Below are positions 58,906-64,000 of a stretch of DNA of 64,000 nucleotides, piece by piece. Origin of the DNA: Myxococcales bacterium. GTDB lineage: Bacteria > Myxococcota_A > UBA9160 > UBA4427. Location of the stretch: positions 18,874 to 82,873 of the forward strand of contig DUCH01000382.1 in NCBI GenBank assembly GCA_012959865.1. The letters are read 5' to 3'. The position numbers and the translations under genes are program-made. How positions within the stretch are numbered: position 1 is the first letter of the stretch; each line of letters opens with the position of its first letter. The notes beneath the pieces were generated by a model. The model did not search any database. It was not told where the DNA came from and worked only from the letters and a program-made list of their open reading frames with translations.

Positions 58906-60027
58906 GTGAATCGAGCAGTCGTGACAGGAACGGGGCTCTGGACACCGAGCGAGGGGATCACCAACGCCGAATTGGTGGCCTCGCTCTCCCAGGCCGTCGA
59001 AGTGTGGAACGCCGAGCGGGCCGAGCCCATCGAGCGCGGAGAGATCGAGGAGCGCGATGCCCCCAACGAGCGCTTCATCGTTCGCGCTTCGGGGGTCCAC
59101 CACCGCTATGTGATCGACAAGAAGGGCGTACTCGACCCCGAGCGATTGCGTCCCCATCTCCCTCTACGCGGCGAGGACGAAGACTCCATTCAATGCGAAA
59201 TTTCCCTCGTGGCGATTCGCGAGGCCCTGGCCCAGGCCGGCCGAGCCCCCGAAGATGTGGACGGGGTGATTGTGGCCTGTTCGAATCTTCAACGCGCCTA
59301 CCCCGCGGTGGCTGTAGAGGTCCAAGGTGCGCTGGGGGCGGGGGGCTGGGCGTACGATATGAACGTCGCCTGCTCGTCGGCGACCTTCGGCGTCCAGGCC
59401 GCTGTGGACGCGGTGCGCGGCGGTTCGGCGCGCTGTGTGGTGGTGGTAAGCCCGGAGATCACATCGGCCCACAACAATTTCGAATTGCGTGACTACCATT
59501 TCATTTTTGGGGACGCCTGCACGGCTGTGATCATCGAAGCCGACGACGAAGATTCACCGCGAGCGGGTTGGGAGGTGGTCGGAACCCGGCTGCAGACCCT
59601 TTACTCGAACAATATCCGCAACGATTTCGGCTTTATGAATCGTTCGGAGGATGGCGAGCGAGACGCGCACGAACTCGTCTTTCGCCAGCAGGGAAGAAAG
59701 GTCTTCAAGGAAGTTTGTCCCATGGTGGCCAAGCACATCGAAGACCACCTGGCCGACGAGGGACGGAGTGCCGAGGACCTCGATCGAATGTGGCTCCACC
59801 AGGCGAATCTTGGCATGAACCTGCTCATCTCCAAAAAAGTTCTTGGCCGCGAGGCCAGCGCGTCCGAAGCTCCCGTGATTCTCGACGAATACGCGAATAC
59901 GAGCAGCGCGGGATCGGTGATCGCGTTTCACAAGTACAAGGACGACCTCGGCCCCGGCGCCTTCGGGGTGCTCTGTTCGTTTGGCGCGGGTTATTCCATC
60001 GGCAGCGTTTTACTGACTCGCCGTTGA
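58906..60027 (+). CDS. Beta-ketoacyl-ACP synthase III-family enzyme (beta-ketodecanoyl synthase-like)
   Basis: A 373-residue thiolase-fold condensing enzyme. Catalytic C156 lies in MNVACSSATFG, H298 in LHQANLGMN, and N331 in YANTSSAGSV. It starts at GTG 58906, seven bases after GGAG. The length and the blocks VIVACSNLQRAYPAVAVEVQ, NNIRNDFGFMNR and PVILDEYANTSSAGS agree with what I recall of Pseudomonas PA3286, which condenses octanoyl-CoA with malonyl-ACP, rather than with short-chain FabH. That would let acyl-CoAs from beta-oxidation enter fatty acid synthesis. An alternative start at ATG 58891 is possible. It converges with nothing; the epoxide hydrolase-like gene follows 40 bases later. 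Confidence 0.88.
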   Translation: MNRAVVTGTGLWTPSEGITNAELVASLSQAVEVWNAERAEPIERGEIEERDAPNERFIVRASGVHHRYVIDKKGVLDPERLRPHLPLRGEDEDSIQCEISLVAIREALAQAGRAPEDVDGVIVACSNLQRAYPAVAVEVQGALGAGGWAYDMNVACSSATFGVQAAVDAVRGGSARCVVVVSPEITSAHNNFELRDYHFIFGDACTAVIIEADDEDSPRAGWEVVGTRLQTLYSNNIRNDFGFMNRSEDGERDAHELVFRQQGRKVFKEVCPMVAKHIEDHLADEGRSAEDLDRMWLHQANLGMNLLISKKVLGREASASEAPVILDEYANTSSAGSVIAFHKYKDDLGPGAFGVLCSFGAGYSIGSVLLTRR

Positions 60028-60067
60028 GGGCAAGGCGAAGGAATGACCTGGCTGGGGAGGCGAATCA

Positions 60068-60988
60068 TTGAGGGATAGAAGTCTTGAAATCGAGGGTCTT
60101 CGCCATCTCGAAATCGACGCGAACGGATTGAAATTTCACGTGGCGGAATGCGGCGCCGGCGACCGCCTGGCGCTCTGTCTCCACGGATTTCCCGAGTACT
60201 GGATTTCTTGGCGGCATCAGATGCCGGTGCTGGCCGCAATGGGCTGGCGGGTTTGGGCACCGGATTTGCGCGGGTATGGAGAGAGCGAGAAACCCCGCGC
60301 GCTGGGCGATTACGCCATCGAGATTCTGATGGAGGATGTCGCCGGGTTGATCGATGCTTCCGGGGCGAAGGAAGTCCTTTTGGTCGCCCACGATTGGGGG
60401 GGGATCATTGCCTGGTATTTCGCGCTGCGAAAAATTCGTCCCCTGAGCGGGCTGGTGGTGATGAACCTTCCTCATCCGGGGGCCTCCGCTCGGGTTTTCC
60501 GCCAGCCTCAACAACTGTTGAAGTCCTGGTACGCATTCTTCTTCCAACTGCCTATTTTGCCTGAGAAAATTATCGGGGCTCGGGATGCGAGCGTAGTGGC
60601 GCGGGGATTCGTCGAAATGGCCTGTCACCCCGAGCGTTTTCCCGAAGAAATTCTTGACCTCTACCGCCAGGCCGCTCTGCGACCCGGCGCGCTGACAGGA
60701 ATGGTCAACTACTACCGGGCTTTTCTTCGCGGGGGAGGTCAGCGCCGCCAGCACGCCTTGGGCTATCCGGTTCTGGATGTGCGAACGCTCTTTCTATGGG
60801 GCGAGCAGGATCGCGCATTGAGTCGAGCAACCAGCGAGGGCACCGAACCGTTCGTGCGCGATTTGACCCAGCGCTATTTGCCGAACGCTTCGCATTGGGT
60901 CCAGCAGGATGAGCCCGAAATCGTCAACGCGCTGCTCAGCGCGTGGTTGCGCGGCGATCCGGTTCCCCGGGTAGACGGCGGCATCTGA
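60068..60988 (+). CDS. Alpha/beta hydrolase, epoxide hydrolase-like
   Basis: A 306-residue alpha/beta hydrolase. CLHGFPEYWISWRHQMP and VWAPDLRGYGESEKP are the hallmark of soluble epoxide hydrolase-like enzymes; the nucleophile is D109 in VAHDWGGIIAWYF, and the base histidine is probably in NASHWVQQDEP. The lid region has tyrosines (about 158 and 220) that could activate an epoxide. It starts with TTG 60068, seven bases after GGGGAGG; no better start exists. The gene lies in the same orientation as the KAS III enzyme. Haloalkane dehalogenase activity is less likely because the HGFPEYW motif differs. Confidence 0.88.
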   Translation: MRDRSLEIEGLRHLEIDANGLKFHVAECGAGDRLALCLHGFPEYWISWRHQMPVLAAMGWRVWAPDLRGYGESEKPRALGDYAIEILMEDVAGLIDASGAKEVLLVAHDWGGIIAWYFALRKIRPLSGLVVMNLPHPGASARVFRQPQQLLKSWYAFFFQLPILPEKIIGARDASVVARGFVEMACHPERFPEEILDLYRQAALRPGALTGMVNYYRAFLRGGGQRRQHALGYPVLDVRTLFLWGEQDRALSRATSEGTEPFVRDLTQRYLPNASHWVQQDEPEIVNALLSAWLRGDPVPRVDGGI

Positions 60989-61052
60989 ACGGGCTCGAAG
61001 CTTTCTTGGGAAGCCGGTGTTGGGCTCGATGCGCCCCGGGGATTCTCGGGAC

Positions 61053-61928
61053 TCAGGGCGCCGGGGTGCGAAGGTCCAGACCGAAACACGCCTCAAACTC
61101 TGCGTAGTACTCTTCGTCGGTTTTGCAGGCACCGAGCCGGATCCAGGCTTCGTCGCTGATCGCGGCTCGTCCCGTGCAAAGTTCTACCCCGCCCCATGCG
61201 CAGGGGTAGCGGAGCTTTGGATTCGGGTCTTGCAGGGCACCGTGGATGACCCTGGCGACTTCTTCCGCGGGGGTATTGGCCATGATCCCCCGGGCGTAGA
61301 ACTGGAGCATCCGGCGGTAGGCGTCGGCATAGGCGGTGGGCTCGGGGTGGCCCATGTTCTTGGGAAGTATGGCGGTGCGGGTTACGCCGGGTTCGATGAT
61401 GGAAACCCGGACTCCGAAAGGCGCCCCCTCCTGGGCCAGGTTTTCGCTCATCGCTTCGACGGCCCACTTCGACGCGGAGTAGACCACTTGACCAATCGCC
61501 GCGATTCGCCCGGCCACGGAACTGATATTGACGATGTGTCCCGCTCCTTGCTCGCGCATCTTGGGCAAGACCGCCTGGGTACAGCGAATGATCCCCCAGA
61601 AATTGGTTTCGAAAACCGCTTTGCCGACCTCGATATCCACGTCCTCGACCGCAGCATTCAGCGCGATACCGGCATTGTTGATGAGGATGTCGACGGGCCC
61701 GGCGCTGGATTCGATCTTGGAGACCGCATCGCTCACCGAGGCACCGTCATTGACATCCAGAGCGATGACTCGGGGCTCGGCGCCTACGGCCGCGGCGCCC
61801 TCGAGGAGTTTGGTCGCCTTGCTGACGTCCCGCATCGCCGCGAAGACCTCGTAGCCCTGGGCGGCCAGGAGAATCGCCGTTGCCCTTCCGATCCCCGAGT
61901 TGGAACCCGTAATCAGTACCCGTTGCAT
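61053..61928 (-). CDS. Classical short-chain dehydrogenase/reductase
   Basis: A 291-residue SDR with ITGSNSGIG (6-14), R33 after strand two favouring NADP(H), NNAGIALN (84-91), and catalytic S137, Y150 and K154 in VYSASK. Helix-4 N109 is present in ETNFWG. The protein has a 40-residue C-terminal extension (ELCTGRAAISDEAWIRLG and onward) beyond the usual Rossmann end, of unknown role. It converges with the epoxide hydrolase-like gene and diverges from the dioxygenase gene at 62097. Confidence 0.92.
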   Translation of the reverse strand: MQRVLITGSNSGIGRATAILLAAQGYEVFAAMRDVSKATKLLEGAAAVGAEPRVIALDVNDGASVSDAVSKIESSAGPVDILINNAGIALNAAVEDVDIEVGKAVFETNFWGIIRCTQAVLPKMREQGAGHIVNISSVAGRIAAIGQVVYSASKWAVEAMSENLAQEGAPFGVRVSIIEPGVTRTAILPKNMGHPEPTAYADAYRRMLQFYARGIMANTPAEEVARVIHGALQDPNPKLRYPCAWGGVELCTGRAAISDEAWIRLGACKTDEEYYAEFEACFGLDLRTPAP

Positions 61929-62096
61929 GGCTTCGATACCCCCTTGAGGTTGGATTTTCGCGTTCCGGTGCCCTTGTTTGGCTCGTGGTGGGCAGCGTAC
62001 CCCTGGACTCGAAATAAGTCAGCCCGCTCGAGGTCGAGCGAGCGAGTTTGCTGCCCTCGACTGGACGCCGGGGAGCGCCTGCGCTTGGCTATCCCC

Positions 62097-62885
62097 ATGC
62101 CTGTCCGAACCCCCACCCGGCTCAGTGACGCGAATCGCGCCGAGTACTGGGAATTTGGCTATCTGCGGGTGCCCGGGCTCTTGAGCCCGCATGCCGTGGC
62201 CGGCTTGGAGGCCCGTTTCCTGGAGATCGCCTCGGGCTCGGTCCCGATTCCCGAGTCCATGATCATCATGAAGGATGTCATGGTTGTCAAAGGGGCCATC
62301 GAGGCGCGGAGCGCGGTCCGCGGGGTGAACAAGATTCTGAGTTTCGAGAACGATCCCTCGCTCTTCGCCTATGCGCTCGACGCCGGATTGCTCGGCGTCG
62401 TACGGGCTCTGGTGGGGCACGAATTGCAGACGATCTCTACGAACGTTTTCAACAAACCGCCCGAGATCGATGGGCGACATCCCCTCCATCAGGATCTTCG
62501 TTATTTCGCTCTGAGACCGGTGGACTCGATCGTGGGTACATGGACGGCAATCTCGCCGGTTAGCCGTGATAACGGCTGTCTGGCGGTGATCCCCGGGAGT
62601 CATAGAGAGGGCCTGCTCGTGCACGGGCGGCCCGATTGGGAGTTTGTAAACCGCGGGTTTCATGCCGCCGAAGGGGTGGATGTCGGGCGGCGGGTTCATA
62701 TCGAAATGGCCCCGGGCGACACGCTGTTCATGCATCCGCTCCTTGTCCATGGGAGCGGGCGCAATCGGACCCAGGAGTGCCGCCGTGCGATTTCTGCCCA
62801 CTACGCGTCGCGAAGTTGTGAGCGGCCGCCGGGCACGCCCAAACGAGCGCCGGTGGTTCGCGCGATTCCCGATGGGCCCCTCTGA
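62097..62885 (+). CDS. Phytanoyl-CoA dioxygenase family Fe(II)/2-oxoglutarate oxygenase
   Basis: A 262-residue PhyH-type oxygenase. The iron motif H131-x-D133 is in LHQDLRYFALRP, the distal histidine H218 in LLVHGSGRNRTQ, with R229 or R230 as the 2-oxoglutarate anchor. AVIPGSHREGLL is typical of the family. ATG 62097 is taken; TTG 62085, nine bases after GGGGAG, is an alternative start. It is only distantly similar to the PhyH protein at 38911. It converges with the enoyl-CoA hydratase gene, 6 bases between stops. The 169-base upstream region contains no clear promoter. Confidence 0.9.
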   Translation: MPVRTPTRLSDANRAEYWEFGYLRVPGLLSPHAVAGLEARFLEIASGSVPIPESMIIMKDVMVVKGAIEARSAVRGVNKILSFENDPSLFAYALDAGLLGVVRALVGHELQTISTNVFNKPPEIDGRHPLHQDLRYFALRPVDSIVGTWTAISPVSRDNGCLAVIPGSHREGLLVHGRPDWEFVNRGFHAAEGVDVGRRVHIEMAPGDTLFMHPLLVHGSGRNRTQECRRAISAHYASRSCERPPGTPKRAPVVRAIPDGPL

Positions 62886-62891
62886 GCCCAT

Positions 62892-63695
62892 TCAGCGCTT
62901 GGCGTTGCGCCGGGCCTGGAGGTTTTCCAGATAGCGGCTTGCGGATGTCCGACCTTCGGGGTCGCGCAGCCCGGCGAGAAGTCCGTCGGCGTCGGACCAG
63001 GCTCTTGTGAGCCCGAGCATTTCGTTGGTGACCGCGTTGGTGTGGCGCTTGGTGGAGAGCAGGGCGAGTTTCGGTTTCTCGGCCAACGCCACAGCGAGAC
63101 TCTCCACCGCGTCGTCGAGGGCTTCGGCATCGACAACGCGATTTACGAAACCGGCCGCTCGCGCTTCATCCGCGCCAAAGGGACGGCAAGTCATCACCAA
63201 CTCCTTGGTGAGGGCAGGACCGATTTCGCGAACGAGGCGGGGAATCCCACCCCACGCCAAGGGAATCCCCAGATCGATCTCGGGTATGGAAAAGCGCACA
63301 TCGCTGGCGGCGATCCGCAAGTCGCACGCCGCCGCCAAGACGAGTCCGCCCCCAACGCAGTGGCCCTGAATTCGGGCGATGGTGACGGCGTTCATGTTTT
63401 CCACGGCGTCGGCCATGATTCGTCCTAGGTCGGCGTCGTGGCGCAGGTCCTGAACGCCATTCGGGTCGGGTTCGCCAAAACGGCTCACGTCGGCTCCCGC
63501 CGAGAAGGCCCGCCCCTCACCCGAAACCACCACGACCTTGAGGTTCGGATGGGTGTCAAAGAAACGGGCGGCCTCGGAGATTTCTTGCAGGGTGTCGGAA
63601 CCCAGGGGGTTGAGACGGGTTGACTGGGTCAATGTCAGGCGGCCCCGGTCGCCGTCGACGTTCGCCTCCAGGGTCTCAAATTTTCGAATCGCCAT
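62892..63695 (-). CDS. Enoyl-CoA hydratase/isomerase family protein
   Basis: A 267-residue crotonase-fold protein. The oxyanion-hole segments are GRAFSAGADVSRFG and IQGHCVGGGLVLAAACDLRIAA, and SIPEIDLGIPLAWGGIPRLV holds the usual glutamate position. The start at ATG 63695 is supported by a GGAG site eight bases upstream, whereas the longer reading from 63716 has none. The class catalyses hydration, isomerisation or hydrolysis of acyl-CoAs; without the second conserved glutamate the exact reaction is open (isomerase or hydratase). No thiolase or acyl-CoA dehydrogenase is next to it. Confidence 0.92.
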   Translation of the reverse strand: MAIRKFETLEANVDGDRGRLTLTQSTRLNPLGSDTLQEISEAARFFDTHPNLKVVVVSGEGRAFSAGADVSRFGEPDPNGVQDLRHDADLGRIMADAVENMNAVTIARIQGHCVGGGLVLAAACDLRIAASDVRFSIPEIDLGIPLAWGGIPRLVREIGPALTKELVMTCRPFGADEARAAGFVNRVVDAEALDDAVESLAVALAEKPKLALLSTKRHTNAVTNEMLGLTRAWSDADGLLAGLRDPEGRTSASRYLENLQARRNAKR

Positions 63696-64000
63696 CCAGT
63701 CTTCTCCTTGGCCCACCGAAAAAAGGGGCCGTCCTCGACATCGTGAGCGTAGAGTCTACCCAGGGATCGGCAACGCGGGCCCGAAAAAGCGGTCTGGATG
63801 GCGGCTGAGTCCGGGGCCGACATTTGTGCAAAGGGCAAAAGTTGCATCGGTTGGGGCATACTCCCGGCTGCATCCCAATGCCGCGACGGTGCTCTTCGAA
63901 CTTCTGATGGAAGGACTCATTTGTGCCGATGGAAAAAGGTCGGGGCTGATGAGGAAGGCCGGGGCGCTTCGGGGAGCAACGGGCTCGGTGCTGGGGTTTG
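63696..64000. other. Right-end intergenic region with possible start of a partial gene
   Basis: About 300 bases with no supported complete gene, from the hydratase start to the window edge. The sequence contains a short A+G/G-rich stretch around 63935-63950 preceding an ATG (63949). Nothing else is recognised. Confidence 0.5.
63949..64000 (+). CDS. Possible N terminus of a protein cut by the window edge
   Basis: From ATG 63949 the frame stays open to the window end and reads MRKAGALRGATGSVLGF, a basic start followed by small hydrophobic residues that could begin a signal peptide. AAAAGG lies about 9-12 bases before it. Only 17 codons are visible, so this is a weak call. Confidence 0.25.
   Translation, partial: MRKAGALRGATGSVLGF

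Noticed and set aside
54637..60988. Secondary-metabolite gene cluster built around the KAS III enzyme
   Set aside because: There are no PKS, NRPS, ACP, P450 or tailoring genes; neighbours are unrelated SDRs and hydrolases.
61017..62096. Long N-terminal extension of the PhyH protein
   Set aside because: It lies opposite the SDR gene (61053-61928) and lacks any family similarity; the PhyH domain begins at 62097.

Overview
The window is uniformly high-G+C, densely coded, and carries no rRNA, tRNA, phage or transposase genes. Gene content points to an aerobic, Gram-negative heterotroph with lipid- and xenobiotic-type metabolism. Supporting signs are a caa3-type oxidase with a b6-type cytochrome bc module, a PEP-CTERM surface protein, two Tat-exported enzymes, six short-chain dehydrogenases (SDRs), CoA-thioester enzymes, luciferase-like monooxygenases, EthD and SnoaL-like proteins, phytanoyl-CoA-type dioxygenases and a haloalkane dehalogenase. 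This style fits environmental lineages formerly called Deltaproteobacteria (Myxococcota, Desulfobacterota, Binatota-like). That placement is inference; no marker gene in the window proves it.

Layout. 1-430: 5' part of a membrane-anchored FMN-binding glutamate-synthase-like protein (minus). 521-12190: a PoxB-like ThDP enzyme followed by a tight respiratory operon (coxB with haem c, coxA, coxC, a membrane protein, a dihaem lipoprotein, Rieske, cytochrome b fused to cytochrome c, a CtaG-polyferredoxin fusion, and an exported small protein). 12301-16987 (minus): sulfotransferase, two DUF1214-type proteins and an SDR. 17015-19861: a SnoaL-like protein, then a UbiB/ABC1-type kinase paired with a possible ferritin-like protein. 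20113-24915: PEP-CTERM lectin-like protein and a two-subunit ABC exporter. 25172-29650 (minus): a catabolic-looking operon of LLM monooxygenase, CoA-transferase, SDR, tandem-EthD protein and SnoaL-like protein. 29821-34267: Tat-exported aldo/keto reductase-like protein, a membrane protein with a spermidine-synthase-like domain, and an exported protein. 34470-39756: acyl-CoA ligase plus EthD, AtoE-type transporter, nucleoside hydrolase, dioxygenase. 39793-47937: membrane-anchored DUF3604 and metallo-beta-lactamase-fold (MBL) pair, LLM oxidoreductase, amidase, second MBL hydrolase, APH-type kinase. 48111-53429: two SDRs, haloalkane dehalogenase with a strong promoter, FadB-like bifunctional enzyme. 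53502-63695: alpha/beta hydrolases, a ThDP enzyme with class II aldolase, HD-domain protein, KAS III enzyme, SDRs, dioxygenase and enoyl-CoA hydratase.

How they may work together. The 2.3-12.2 kb block is a self-contained quinol-to-oxygen chain in which c-type haems are fused to, or anchored beside, the electron donor and acceptor complexes; the PoxB-like enzyme could feed the quinone pool. The remaining genes look like parts of CoA-thioester degradation and detoxification routes: ligase and CoA-transferase for activation, hydratases and dehydrogenases for beta-oxidation, and monooxygenases, dioxygenases and hydrolases for ring, ether, ester or halide removal. Substrates cannot be read from the sequence. 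The most unusual gene is the CtaG-polyferredoxin fusion at 9276-11501.
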